The position numbers and the translations under genes are program-made. Source: Geosiphon pyriformis (Eukaryota; Glomeromycota; Glomeromycetes; Archaeosporales; Geosiphonaceae). Taken from it: a DNA stretch of 64,000 nt. The DNA lies in assembly GCA_016748015.1 (NCBI GenBank), contig JAAOMT010000128.1, positions 2,255,426 through 2,319,425 on the forward strand, given 5' to 3'. Of the stretch, positions 26,963-39,446 are shown one piece after another. How positions within the stretch are numbered: the stretch's first letter is position 1; each line of letters starts with the position of its first letter. The notes beneath the pieces are model-generated. The model ran no database searches and had not been told where the DNA came from. It saw nothing but the letters and a program-made list of their open reading frames with translations.

Positions 26963-28926
26963 ATGATGGAACCAGTAGGCTCATTTGCTGATGGTACTGG
27001 CTCAGTTTTGGCTGGTTTGGGGATCCACCTAAATGCTAAAAAGAATCGATTAGATACCGTCTACTTCTATGGTGCATCATACAAAAAACCAAAGAAGAGT
27101 GTGGCCGGTGACATGGTTAACTTGTTTGCAGGACCTCTGAGCTTGGAAGATATTAGTAGTGCTGGCATCAAGCCTGTAGTGTCTTGGAGCAGTGAAGTTG
27201 GCAGTGTCACTAGCAGTGTGGGCAAAATCTCAGATGTTGAAAATATGACAAACACGGTAGCCGAAGAGACCAGTTATATGAAGTTAGATGAGGATGATGA
27301 TATGAACAAAACTACACCAAGAAAAACTCACACCCAAACATACATGTTGGGAAACCTGCTGAAGCAACCTTCATTCAACTGTTTGAGTAATGACAATGAT
27401 GATGAAATGGTTCTTTCTCCTTACATGGTTTTGGGATCCAATAAGCTGCCGCTGCTCAAATTACATGCCCCAAAGAAACAGAGCTTCAATTTGTTAAAAT
27501 TTTTTGTACTTAATATTGAACTTTTGGCTGTTCCTGGTAAGACAATTGGTGATAAGTTGATTTGTGTAAAAAAAATTTCTATTGTGTGGATGGTTTTGGA
27601 AGAGCTTCTACTTCCTTAAAATTCTCAGGAATCATCAGATCTTTATTTACTTCTGAATCTAGCATGAATAAGGCGAAAGAATTAGCAATTTGTGAGAAAA
27701 TTGTGGTAAATAATATTCTCAAAAAGGTTAGCAATCATTTGGATAAAAAAATTGTTGTTAAGGAGATTCTGGTTAATCTTCCCAAATCAGCTATAGAATC
27801 TGTTTTTTCTAAGTTTGGAAAAATTGTATCAATCAAAATGCAACTGATTGGTCTGTGGCAAAAAGTCTTGGTGGAATTTGAGTTATCTGAAATAGCTGAT
27901 TTGGTCACAGCTAGGTGGTCTATCTTTATGGGAAAAGATTCTGTCTGTGTGGCAAAAGCTGTTGATGACAAGCAATCATGGGTTTCCAGAGATCTACATC
28001 AGGCATTGCTTTATACTTTTTCTGTTGATATGACAGCTTATGATCTTTCTGATTTGTTGGAATCATATGGTGAGAGAACTTGCTTCATTGGCCATAATCC
28101 CAGTTCATATGTATGTGATAGATGTGCAATAGTGTGTTTTGATAATGAGGCATCCAAATTGGCTGCTATTGGTTTTGTTTCAGTTTTTAAGAGCATGAAT
28201 TTGCAATGGGCTGGTCTTTCTCTGGCTTGTTGCACCAAATGTAAACAATTTGGTCATGTTTCTGATATGTGTTTAATTGGTGAAAATTCTGGAGTTTGTA
28301 AGAAGTGGGTGGTGACTGATCATGATCGGGTTTGCCTGGCCAACATTTATAAAAAAAAGCAGGTGTCTATTATTTGTTTAACTTCTTTTGGTGGCAAAAC
28401 TTGGGCTCAAGTTGCGGATAGTTCTTTTTCTCTTTCGGGTTCTTCATTTCCTTTAAGTGCTGATCTATCTCCTGGTGCTAAATCTTCTCTTGGTGCTAGG
28501 TCCTCTTTTAACAGTATTGATCCTCATGGTGTTTCTGGTTTGTTTGATTACTTGGCATCTGTGGAATGGTCTTTGAAGCTTTTGTCTGATCAGATTTCTG
28601 ATATAATAAGAAAGTTGAGCTTTGTGGACTTAGTGCCTTTGCCGTCTGTTTTTCATAAGCTTTCTTTGACTGTTTCTACATCTTTGGCTCCAGAATCTCA
28701 CTCAAATATAGTTTTGGATAGTGCACCAGAGTCTTCTGCTTCCTCTCTCTCTCTGCTGTTGTTGATGGTACTTCTGGTTTCAGTTTGAGTAGTTCCAAGA
28801 TTCTAACCACTAAAATGAGTGAATTGGAGTCGAAGTTGACATCTTTAGAAGCTTCAATTAGTTTGGTGTTGATCAAATTAGATCATTTGTGTTTTGGTTC
28901 TGGTTTCCTATTACTTTCTTTATCTT
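26963..28926 (+). pseudogene. LINE ORF1 (RNA-binding protein with zinc knuckle), frameshifted
   Basis: ORF1 starts at 26963 and runs in one frame to about 27565, where a run of eight A residues (27568-27575) breaks the frame; the second frame continues to about 28745. There a CT-dinucleotide run shifts the frame again, and the tail (ELESKLTSLEASISL, then LIKLDHL) ends at 28926. A decayed relative at 53860-54183 reads straight through the A run in one frame, so the break here is one base. Features in order: acidic N-terminal part, an RRM-like block (EILVNLPKSAIESVFSKFGK, then a VLVEF strand) near 27760-27960, a zinc knuckle C-x2-C-x4-H-x4-C at 28231-28272, and a serine-rich linker. The role in LINEs is to bind element RNA and chaperone reverse transcription. 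Confidence 0.75.
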
Positions 28927-28931
28927 AATGA

Positions 28932-31900
28932 GTGGTTTGGTTTGGAAATTTGCTATGTGCAATGTTCAGGGTATCAATGTTCCTGCAAAGCAAGTGGATA
29001 TTGTTCACTGGCATATAAGTTCTGGAAATATGGTTTTTTTCATTACTGAGACTAAGTTGAAGTCTTCCTCTGGGCTTTGGATCAAGGATAAATATGATAG
29101 AGTTCGAATTTTTACTTCTGGTCTGGATGTTGGATATCTTGGTGCTAGTGTTGCTGTTGTCATGAACAATTCTTTGACTTGTCATATTTTTAAAGTTAAG
29201 ACAGTTCCCAGTCAGGTTATTTTGGTGCAGCTTTTGTTCAAGAGCAAGCTTTCAGTGACTGTTCTCAATTTGTATGCTGGTGCTTCTGCTGGCATCTGTT
29301 TTGAACAAGCATTTGAGGTTAATTTTATTATTGTTAAGGCTGTTAACACCAGCACTTTTGTAGTATTGGGTGGGGATTTTAATGAGTGTGGTTCTGGAAG
29401 AAGTGCAAGTTTCAAGTTCTGTTCAAGTTTGGGTTTGGTTAATTTGTTCAATGGTCATTATTTAGTTAAGGCTCCTATATGGTGTAATTTGAGAGATGTT
29501 GAAAGGACTGTTGATTACATTTTTATTAGTGGAAGTCTATCTTCTGCTGTTGTAGAACATTGGGTTGGTTCTGTTTCTAATTTTTTTGATATAGATTATA
29601 ATGCTATGGCAGTGTTGGTTGGTCTGGGTGGGCTCCTGAATGTTCAGTTGAACAGTTTGCACAAACAGGCTAACAAAGATCAATGGAAATTCAAAATCAA
29701 AGATGTGGACAGCATTGGATGGTCTCACTTTAGAGATTGCTCTTCCTCAAAAATTCTGGTAATAAAAGATAGGTTTCTCATTACAGCTGTAGATCATGAT
29801 TTGGATGCTATATGGTTGCTACTGGAAGAGGCATTGGTAAGTTCTGTGGATGAGGTCTTTTCTAGGCAGTGGTTTAGTGATTTTCAGTGTTCAAAAAATA
29901 AGTGGTCTTCTAAGTTTTTGAGGCTGGAGCTGTTGATTGCCAAGATTGTCAAAAGATTGAAATCCAATAATGCCTTTGGGTTCAATCACCTTGTAAAGAA
30001 ATGGTCAACTTTGAATGCTGATAAAGCTCTTGTGTTGAGAAACATGGTTTATGTTGATCAAAAAATGATGAACATTCTTAAGTATTTGTCAATTGTCAGA
30101 AAAAAATACAGGAAGTCCAAGATATACAAATCGAAATTAGTACAGGAGGCTTCTATTAGAACAGCTATTGGGAAACACATGGAGAAGTTTTGTTTAGACA
30201 AGAGCAGTATGATCAGAAATGTTTTAGACAGACCCTTTCAGAAAGTGGTATTGGATCACTTGGTGGTTGATGATGAGCTGGTATTGGATCCAGAAGGTGT
30301 GAGATTGAATGTTGATAGGATCATGGAAAGTTGGACGAGGAAACGTGTGGTGCCTTCTACACTGCCTGATCTCTGGGCTCACCAGTATGTGCCTTTGGAT
30401 TATGTTCAGGATGATGCTTTTTTCTGGTGTGATGAATGTGATAAACATAAGTAAGTTGCTCTCAATTGTTGGTGGTCTGCCTGATGGCAAAGCTGCTGGC
30501 TTGTCTGGCATCCTGAACAAACTTTGGAAGCATGGTGGTAAGAGAATGACAGAGTGCCTTTTGGTGCTATTGAATGAATGTCTTTTTGTTGGTGCAGTGC
30601 CTGTTTTGTGGAGGAGAGCATGAGTCTCAATGATCCCTAAACCTTATGATTGGAATGGAATTCTCACAAATACCCGTCCTATTGCTTTGATTGAGATGGC
30701 TAAAAAGATTCTCTCCAAAATACTTTTGGATAGGATTTCTTTTGCTTGCAGCAAGTTTGGTGTCCTCCATGGTGTTATAAATGATTATTTGGAGTCTCAA
30801 GTCAAATAACAAATCCGTAACTTGGTGCTTAGTTGGTACTCAGATGTTGATATCTAAAGGTTTTGGTTGTGGAGTTTTTTGTATAATGAACAGAAATTCA
30901 ATTAATGGTTTTATTTATAGCTTCTTGAAACCACAGTTTTATCAATTTTTCTCTTGGCTTAGTGGCCAGCAATCCTCTGATAAGTATTCTATATCTATTG
31001 TATGTGTTCTACTCTTTCACAGGGGTCTTTTACCAGGCAATTCTTGATGTCAGTAATTTAGTGCTTTATTCAATCAATTAGTGCATGACAATAAAAATCA
31101 AAGAAAACCAGAAAAAAAATAAAAAAAATAAAAGAAAATAAAGAGGAAATGGAAATTTGGCTGAAATGCAATTGCAAGTTGATATCTCGTCAATAGCCAT
31201 GATCAAAAGCTATTGTTCTAGTGTAGTTAAGTATTAAAGCCTATCAACATAAAGTGTTGATAGTGACGAGTGGATTGAAATAGTAAATAATTATTTATTT
31301 GATATTTATGATGTAAGAGATTTTTAACTGATCAATTTTCCTCTTTCTACTTCTAACACTATCACTATATATACATAATTTGGGTTCTACGAGATTGCTC
31401 ACATTCTTGAGCAATGTACTATGATTTTTTGAGCAATGTGCTCATGTGCCAATTACTATTCTCTTATTGGTCTATTATTTTTTCTATATCTGTTTTCTTT
31501 CTATGAATAATAGTGGCAACAATTTTTCAGTGTTAAAGGGTACTTTTACTCAGGTTCTAGTGTTTGCTGTTGAGTCAGTAGTTGAAGATGCTCTTGAGAA
31601 GAATAAGGAACTTTGGTTGGTTTTGCAAGATATGCGTAAGGCATATGACTTTATTGGTTGGCACTGTCTTGAGACCAGCTTATGACATATCAAGATGTGT
31701 GACAGGTTTATCAAGTTTTTTGGCAGTATTCATGGGAATAAGATTAACAGGATGATAACTGGTTTTGGTTTCTCAAATGGTTATAGAGTACATAATGGTT
31801 TGGATTAGGGTGAGGTTTTTTCACCTCTTTTATAGAAGATTTTTTATGATCCACTATTGTGTGAAGTTAAAAAACATAAATATTTATGTAAGTACTGGAT

Positions 31901-34363
31901 TGATATTAAGTTTGTGGCTAAATCAGACAAAGTTGAAAGTGGTGGTGGGATGTCTTCTTTTTTTGCAGCTGAGGCATTTGTTGATGACACCATTTGGGTC
32001 AGAGATTGCCAAGCATCAATGCAGTATGCCTTGAACATTGCCAGTAAATTCTTTACAATTAATAATATTTCCATCAATAGTGAGAAAACTGTGGCCATTT
32101 CTATTAATCAAGGTATTAAGATTGCTTCTCTTAATATTAATGGGCAGCCAATTTCTATTGCCAAAAAGGATGAAACACACAGATATTTGGAGATCTTTTT
32201 GTTGATAGAGGGTTTGTTTAAGCTTAGTTTGGTCAAGGCTCATTTAAATATTCATTTTTTTATCAATGTAGTACTCAAAAAGGCTATTACAGACAAACAA
32301 TTCTTGTATTTAGTGTCAGTCATTTTGTAGTCTATTGTCAACTACCATACTCAACTCAGCTTTATTTCTTCAAATGTGTGTCACAAGTGGGATGCCTTGG
32401 TCAGAAAGGGCCTTAAACTTAAAGCTGGTCTCCTTTGTGATTTTCTTGATGCTGCTTTGCATTATTCCTCATTGTATGGCCTGAAATTTTTCAAGCAAAT
32501 ACAGGCTGAGAGCAAATTGGCTGCTGTGGTTGTATTTTCTAATGCTTCAGACATTTTGGGGCATTTGTTTGATCATAGATTCCTGGATTTGCAGGTTCTG
32601 GGTTGGGCTTCTTTGGACCCCTGCAGTTTCCTGTCAAGTTGCGAGTTAGCCCTGTGAACAATTTTTTGGCTGGTGTGGTTAAGATTTTTTTGGGTAATAA
32701 GCTGTTCTTGACAAATAACCTGCCTTGTGCTTTCCGTGGTCCTGGTAATTTTCTTATGTCATTGGTACTGGGGAGCACTTCTTACTTTGGTTTTGTTCAT
32801 TCTTTGAAGCAATTTGGTGTTGTCTTTGGAGACAGGTTGCTTGATAAGAAGAGTCATGTGATGGATTGGAAAACTTTTTGCCAGTAGAAGAGGCTTGACC
32901 CAAGAGAGTCTGTCTCTTATTGGTTTGAAATTACATTTAGGTTTTTGCATAATGGTGGTGCTTTGTCATCTGGTCTGGTCAAGACTGATCAGCTTTCTGG
33001 TTTGGACATTTTGGCTTCTGAGGAATTTTCTGATTTGCATAGTAGTTTACATGAGTTATGGTCTGGTTTTTTTATGATTTATACAGATAGTTTGTTGAAG
33101 AATTATGGCTCTTCTGGTGTTGCTGATGGTACTGCTGCATACTTTCCTATTATCAACTGTAGTATTGGTGTTAGGGTCCGTGGTTTATTGTCTTCCATCT
33201 TGATTGAGTTGCAAACTGTTATTTTGGTATTAGAATGTGTTTTTTCTTCTAGTACAGTGTTGGTACACCTTGACAGCCAAGCTGCTATTGACGCATGTGT
33301 ATCTGAGTTGTCTCTTCTGGTGCCTAACTTCCAAGTTCTATGCTGGATGGAAAGACGTCACATTTTTAATTTGGTTAGGGAGAAGAATTTGAGTGTGAGT
33401 TGGATAAAAGTTAAAGATTATTCTGGTGTTTATGGCAATGTTGAAGCTGATACTGCTGCTGGTGCTGCTACATGTTCTCGGTTTTCCTTGTCTATTGGGA
33501 TGCGAGAATGGCTTTTGATTGCTGAAGATTTGGTTGTGTCTGACAATGCCCACCATTTTGTTAAGAATATGTTTAGGTCTGTGTGCTGTATGCATTGGAA
33601 GACTGGGCCTGGCCATAATGTGATTCAGAGTAGTTTGATTGAATGTATGGACTGGAATGCTACCTCAAGAGTATGACACCCTGACTTACACATGCTTGCT
33701 GGGTCTACTAGCTGGAAGTTTTCTGTGCTGCAGTCTTATTTAATAAAAGCAGTGCACCATCATCTCCCTGTGGCTGTTCGAAAGAGATTGTATGACAAAA
33801 ATTACCCTGGTGTGCTGTGCTTATTGTGTAGAGAGGTGGAATTGCCCGATTATGTGTTTTTTTGTGTCATAAATGCTAATGTCCATAATAAGATCCTTGC
33901 TGAGACTGCTGCATTTTGGGTTTCTTTAATGGATTCTTGTGTCTCACTCTCTTCTGCTGTTCTGTGGTTTCTTGGTTGTTGTTCCTCAGATATCAGCTTG
34001 TATTTAGCTATATGTAAGGGATTTGTCATGAGTAATTGGTGCTTAGAGGCTATAGAAATCCTTGAAAACAGAAAGTTGGCTGTTGGTATTGTTGTCAATT
34101 TTTTAAGAAGTATTGCTGAGATGCACTATTGTAGGGTTTGGCTAATAAGATCTAGTTATAAAGTGAGCATGGAAAAGGTTGGTTTGGTTGGAAACAATAG
34201 AATAATATTAGGTTTGTCTTATTGTAAGACAGCTGTGTTGTCTGATGGCATGGTTCAGTTGCTTGGTGTTTTGGGTTTGTTTTCTGTTAGCTTTGGCCAT
34301 TGTAGACCTAATCTTTTTTTTTCTGGTTTGGATTTCAATTCTTGTGTCATTATAAGTGTATAG
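28932..34363 (+). pseudogene. LINE ORF2 (endonuclease, reverse transcriptase, RNase H), multiply broken
   Basis: The endonuclease domain starts near 28940 (WKFAMCNVQGIN), with ITETKL and GGDFNE (29369-29386) and DYIF; the usual terminal SDH is replaced by DIDYN. A T run at 30416-30423 breaks the frame, after which PDGKAAGLSG and PKPYDWNG lead into the reverse transcriptase. Its blocks include LQDMRKAYD (about 31623-31650) and FVDDTIW (31977-31997, the YxDD position). RNase H follows (IYTDS, HLDSQAAID, NVEAD; about 33075-33460), then a zinc motif C-x2-C at 33819 whose histidine is Tyr. In-frame stops at 30621 (TGA), 31806 (TAG), 32328 (TAG) and 32886 (TAG) sit where the family has Trp or Gln, which fits C-to-T or G-to-A change. 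The 0.7 kb insertion splits the reverse transcriptase between KFGVLHG and NNFSVLKG. Confidence 0.85.
30775..31512 (+). repeat. 0.7 kb repeat inserted in the LINE reverse transcriptase (copy 1)
   Basis: LINE coding sequence stops after KFGVLHG at about 30772 and resumes with NNFSVLKG at about 31513. The DNA between is unrelated to the LINE but collinear over most of its length with 54770-55560 and, in its first part, with 57773-57900. Marks shared by the copies are ctaaaggttttggttgtgga followed by gttttttgtataat (30846-30886), an A-rich tract in the middle (31105-31140), gtatagttaagtatta-like sequence, and a terminal atgaataata. The A-rich tract in the middle may be the tail of a retroposed first half. 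No long open frame exists, so it is non-autonomous. Target duplications are not clear. Confidence 0.65.
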
Positions 34364-34495
34364 TGTTGCCTTGTCTGGCCTGAGTGACTAGCCACATGTA
34401 GTAAGTGCGTGAACTGCATTTAGTTTGGGTCTCTTAGTTTGGTTCTGTATACTAGACAGTGGTTGGGCTTCACTCATTAAATGTGTAATAAAAAA

Positions 34496-34923
34496 AAAAG
34501 AAATTTAAAAGTTATTATAATATAAATAAAAAAGTAAAATACTAAATTTATTTTAAAATAATAATTAATATTAAATTAAAAATTATAGTATTTAAAATAT
34601 ATATATTGTTTAAAAATATTTAAAGTGTTTTTTATTTTTGTAAATATTGTTTAAAAATATTTATTTAAATTTGAGCAAAATAAAAACTTAAATTATTTTA
34701 AATTAATAATAAAATAAAACATTATTAATTTAAATTACTTTTTCAATTTTAAAAATAATTGTATGTATTAACCCAAAAAAAATAAAAGCAAATTTCTTAA
34801 TCATTATTAAAAAACTAAAATAATCAATTAAAATAAGTTTTAATTTGAGTATAGTGTTTTTAAAAATTATTTAATTTTATGGTTAAAATATTGTGTTTTA
34901 AAAACTTAAAAAAATTACAAATA
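34496..34923. other. AT-rich spacer between LINE and pogo-like element
   Basis: A+T-dominated sequence with no open frame. The base pair TA at 34922-34923 is the left target duplication of the following transposon. Confidence 0.5.
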
Positions 34924-35259
34924 CAATTAGACCTCCATAAAAAAACCCTTCATAAAAAAACAACCTCTTACAAAAAACATTTTTTTATAGAACCAATTGA
35001 GTAATTAACAATTTTCCCTTTATATAAGAACAATCTATAAAGGAACAAGAACATAATGTTTATTCAAAATTTATCTTCATATAAGCACAAATATCACGTG
35101 CTAGATGCTAATTGGTAATTGGAAAAAGAGTTAGAATGTATTGAATTGATTTCATTCTAACTTTCTTTTAAATCGATTTACATTGGATTTACTCTTTTTG
35201 ATCTTGTCTGTTTTCACGTACAGCCACTTAGTCCCTATTGTATTCCAATTTAGGCTTGC

Positions 35260-37315
35260 TAAAACCAAATCTAATATTATCATTATAGGCACATTTTCTA
35301 ACAGACTTGCTAAATTATCACCTTTATTCAAAAAACAAAAACGAGCAGCAGTTAATGATGCTCTTTGTAAAGAAATTTGTCAATATTTCAAAAATTACTA
35401 TGGCACGAAACATGATGATATTGTAGCTTACATCAATCATAAATATCCAGAACTTCATATTTCTCGTCCAACTGTCTCCAAGATAATCAAAGAGCATGCA
35501 AAGTGGTTGAATATTGAAATTGATGAAATCTCAGAAAGATCTATTCGACACAAAAGTGTTAAATTTCTATTATTAGACCAAGCTTTAAGTTATTGGTTAT
35601 AACAAATAACTGCAGCCACTATCGAATTAAATAATTAACTAATTAAAGAGAAAGGAAAAGAATTTGCCAAACTTCTTCGTATGCACAAAAATGAAATGCA
35701 ATTCTCAAATGGATGGGTTCAAAAATTCAAAAAACGAAACCAGTTACGTGGTTACTGATTTCATGGTGAGGCAGGAAGTGTATCAACTGAAAGTTTACCA
35801 GAAGAACGAAGAAAATTAAAAACCATTATATCTGAATTTGATTCTGCTAACATATATAATGCTGATGAAACAGGATTATTTTTTCGTATGAGACCAAATC
35901 AAACACTTGCAAAACGTCGAAATGCAAGAAAAAAATTAGTATATTATATTTACTAATTTTTATCGTTATATATTATTGTTATATTAAATTAATTGGGTTT
36001 TTTATAGGATAAATCTCGGATTACAATTCTTCTGCTACAAATTCAACTGGATCTCACAAACTGCAACCTTTAATAATTGGATATGCAAAAAATCCAAGAT
36101 GCTTTAAAGGAATTAATACTTCTAACCTGTGATTTACAAATTCAATTCCAAAGCATGGATGCGCTCAGATATATGGAAAGCATGACTCAAATATATAAAT
36201 GAAGGCTATCGAATTCAAAATTAGCATATATTACTTTTGGTTGATAATGTAACTTCTCATACTTAAATCGGGGAAGATTCATTCCAATTGACCAATATTA
36301 CTTTGCACTATTTTCCTCCAAATACTACATCACATCTTCAACCAATGGATGCTGGCATTATCAAATCTTTCAAAGGCAAATATAAGCACTTATATTGTCA
36401 ACAGATTTTACATCAATTTGAACAAAAAATTAATATTGAACAGTTAAGTAATATAATATATACAGTATTATTATCATTATATATTATATGATTTTATCTA
36501 ATATTAATTTATTTTTTAGAAATAAATTAAACATAAAACAAGCAATTGATTATGTTGTTCAATTATGGTTTCAAGTAACACCTGTTACAATTCAAAACTG
36601 TTGGCAAAAAACGGATATTCTTTTCTATAATCAAGAATTAGAAATTCAAGAATCCGAAACATCAATTGCTATAGATATATTCAACAATTTACCATCAAAT
36701 GCACAACAATTGGTCAAAAATCTCGAAGATTATACTGTAGCAGTTGATAAATTATTGGCAACTGAAAATATTCTNNNNNNNNNNNNNNNNNNNNTATTAT
36801 TATCATTATATATTATATGATTTTATCTAATATTAATTTATTTTTTAGAAATAAATTAAACATAAAACAAGCAATTGATTATGTTGTTCAATTATGGTTT
36901 CAAGTAACACCTGTTACAATTCAAAACTGTTGGCAAAAAACGGATATTCTTTTCTATAATCAAGAATTAGAAATTCAAGAATCCGAAACATCAATTGCTA
37001 TGGATATATTCAACAATTTACCATCAAATGCACAACAATTGGTCAAAAATCTCGAAGATTATACTGTAACAGTTGATAAATTATTGGCAACTGAAAATAT
37101 TCTTGATAATAATGAAATTGTTTAGCTGATGCTCAAATTGAAACCAATACAATTAATGACTCGGAAGAAGAATTAGAAGAATCTCCACCTGCTATAATTA
37201 CAATTACAGAAGCATATGAAGCATTAAAAAAGGTAATTAGATTTGAAGAGCAATTAGCAGAAGAAAATTTTAATATAGAAAACCAAAATTTACTTAGAAA
37301 AAAATTACTATAAAT
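35260..37315 (+). pseudogene. pogo/Tigger-type transposase, broken
   Basis: The open part starts by 35183 and gives a DNA-binding region about 35330-35600 (KKQKRAAVNDALCKEI, then HISRPTVSKIIKEH, a helix-turn-helix). After a stop at 35600 it continues with FSNGWVQKFKKRN, then IYNADETGLFF (first catalytic Asp, about 35868). An intron is plausible from about 35940 to 36008. LLLVDNVTSH (36228-36257) gives the second Asp, and PPNTTSHLQPMDAGIIKSFK (36318-36377) the third, about 35 residues on. A second short intron is plausible near 36450-36521. Stops at 35600, 35630, 35757 and 36264 and a frameshift around 36030 make it a pseudogene as assembled. The downstream acidic tail (37110-37310) belongs to the same protein. 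Confidence 0.75.
36466..37103 (+). repeat. Segment assembled twice around a 20 N gap
   Basis: Bases 36466-36774 and 36795-37103 are the same 309-base sequence, with two differences that I can see (atagatat against atggatat, and actgtagca against actgtaaca). They flank the 20 N at 36775-36794. Equal ends on both sides of a nominal-size gap are the usual sign of two unmerged contig ends, with the differences being allelic or copy variation, so a true tandem duplication is less likely. Confidence 0.8.
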
Positions 37316-37491
37316 ACGAAAAAATGAAGAAAATATTTTAATAATAATAATAATAATAATAATAATTGATTGATTTAATAAATAAATATAGTTTATTTGA
37401 TAATAATTATAAAACTCTATAATAGAACACCTCTATAATGGAACATAATTTGCATGTCCCAACTGTGTTCTTTTATAGAGGTCTGACTGTA

Positions 37492-38450
37492 TAACAAATA
37501 AATATAACATAAATTATAATTAATTATCTTAATATAATTTGAAATTACAATTATATATTGACTGGTTACAATTTATTAAATTATTATTTTTAAATTATTT
37601 GCTTATATATATATTTTAAATAAAAAAATAAAACAATTGATTGCAAAAATATATATAAAGTTTTAAAACAAATTTTAAAATTTAATAATAGAATAAAATT
37701 ATTTATTCGGCAATTTTTATACAAAAATGGTTTATAATTAAAATTTATATTAAAAATAATACAAAAAATTAAAATGTGTAAAAATAATTAATACCTAAAA
37801 AAACTTTTAAGGTATTTATTAATAAAATTTTTCGTTTTTTTAAAAAGATAACAACTAATATTTTAATAATAATAATAATAAAAAAACTTAAATAAGATTT
37901 TTTAAAATAATAATTATTAAAATATTAAATATTTCGATTTTTGATTTATTTAAATTTAATAACTTTAATTTTATAATAAAGTTTTATAATTTAATATTAA
38001 TTTTTATAGTTATCTTAATATAAAATTAATATTTTAACATTATTTATATGTTTATATTTAAGCTTTAAAGTTTCTTTTATTATTAAGATTATTTTTTTGT
38101 AATAATAAAATTTCTGTAATTAATAAAAAATATTTTCTTTTTCATTATTAAATTTTGTAAAATTTAAATTTATCTTCTTTTTGAAAATATTTTTTAATGT
38201 TGATTGGATTTTAATTAAAATATTCATTAACTTTAAAACGATTTTTATAATAATTATTGAATAAAATTTAAAATTTATTTTTAAACTTTCTAATACCTTA
38301 ATAATATTGTGTAAAATAATAAAATTTAATATACTTATAATTATTAATAACGATTTATTATTATAACCATGCTTTAGAATTTAGAGCAAACAACATAAAA
38401 ATTATTGGCTAAAAACCAATGTAATTTAATTTAATTTAATTAAAACTAAA
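37492..38450. other. AT-rich spacer
   Basis: Highly A+T-rich with short AAT arrays and no gene. From about 38460 the composition returns to the type found around host genes. 38460-39446 contains no supported gene and forms the 3' flank of the CEP104-like gene. Confidence 0.5.
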
Positions 38451-39446
38451 ATTTTTTAACTAAACAAAGTTCGATTTATGATGACATTCGAACTCGAATT
38501 TAAAGAACTGTTAGCATTTTTAAGAAAACATCAGTAATTTCAACTTTTAACGTTTCAATGCAGATTTGATTTGTCAACAAATTCACAGTCTGAGTAATCA
38601 GTTTTTGTGGTATCAAAGATCTGAAACGGCATTGACAACAGAACGAAATAACCGAGTCTAACCGCAATATTTGATTTATCCGACCAGTAATGATTGCTTC
38701 AAAATAATTTTAATTATCTGATGAAAATGCGTGGTTTTATTAGGCGTACTATGTGAATAATTTTAATGTATGTTGAGGATGATGTTGAATGCTTTAATGT
38801 TTTAATGTCCATTTTTTCTTCAAACTGGGGTAACTAAACTTTAGTAATAATAATATTTTACAAAGAAAATGTCTATTATGCGTGGATATATCTATATCAG
38901 AGAGAGAGTAACCGTTTAGAAAAAAAAGGGAGAAAAGGTATGCAGGGAAGAGTATATCTATCGTATTTGAGCCATGGCTATGTGATATCCCAAAAGTCAA
39001 AAAAGGAGAGGTGCAAGACGAATCAAAGGGTAAGCATTATAAATATTGCAAGTCAGATCAGGGTTTATAGTATAAAATTATCCACGTGACTCACTTACAT
39101 GACCATCCATATATACACTAACCCGAGAATAATCGTTCTAACCCTGAAACCATCCTTCACTTCAAGATATGCCGAGGGAAATCAATCAAAAAGAAAAACC
39201 AAAGTCCATAAAAATGATATAATTAAAAAAGAGTTCTTGATAATCTTAAAAAAGAAAAACGAATATACTTGAGAGGAATAAGATAAAATATACGGTGATA
39301 ATAATTTTGCGGAGATAGTAAAAAAGCGTGAATTGATATTACTCCATTGTCGAAAAAGATAAAAAACAGATATAAAGTCTTTTATAGGCAATTTTCAAAG
39401 TTCGGGTAAAATGTTTTTGGTTCAACGAGACATTTTCGATGCGCGT

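Larger units (their letters stand above)
26850..34495 (+). mobile_element. Nearly full-length LINE (non-LTR retrotransposon), damaged
   Basis: About 7.6 kb from a 5' leader (26850-26962, also found in decayed form at 53285-53400) to an A-rich 3' end. It carries an ORF1 with RNA-binding features (26963-28926) and an ORF2 with apurinic-type endonuclease, reverse transcriptase, RNase H and a C-terminal zinc motif (28932-34363). The conserved 3' tail (34370-34490) recurs at the end of the copies at 24115 and 58680. Damage comprises single-base frameshifts in homopolymers, several stops that fit C-to-T or G-to-A changes, and a 0.7 kb insertion at about 30775-31512. I recall this family as highly repeated in Glomeromycotina. 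It is younger than all other LINE copies in the window but appears incapable of encoding intact proteins. Confidence 0.9.
34924..37489 (+). mobile_element. pogo/Tigger-like DNA transposon with TIRs and TA duplication
   Basis: The left end reads CAATTAGACCTCCATAAA and the right end, inverted, CAGTCAGACCTCTATAAA: terminal inverted repeats of about 18 bases with three differences. TA stands directly outside both ends (34922-34923 and 37490-37491), the target duplication typical of the Tc1/mariner-pogo superfamily. The interior encodes a pogo-type transposase with helix-turn-helix and DDD-type catalytic region. The apparent length of 2566 bp includes a 20 N assembly gap (36775-36794) and a segment assembled twice, so the real element is probably about 2.2 kb. 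Confidence 0.88.

Noticed and set aside
36288-36491. Separate small gene for the PPNTTSHLQPMD frame
   Set aside because: It is one piece of the broken pogo-type transposase, lying between the second and third catalytic aspartates of the same protein.
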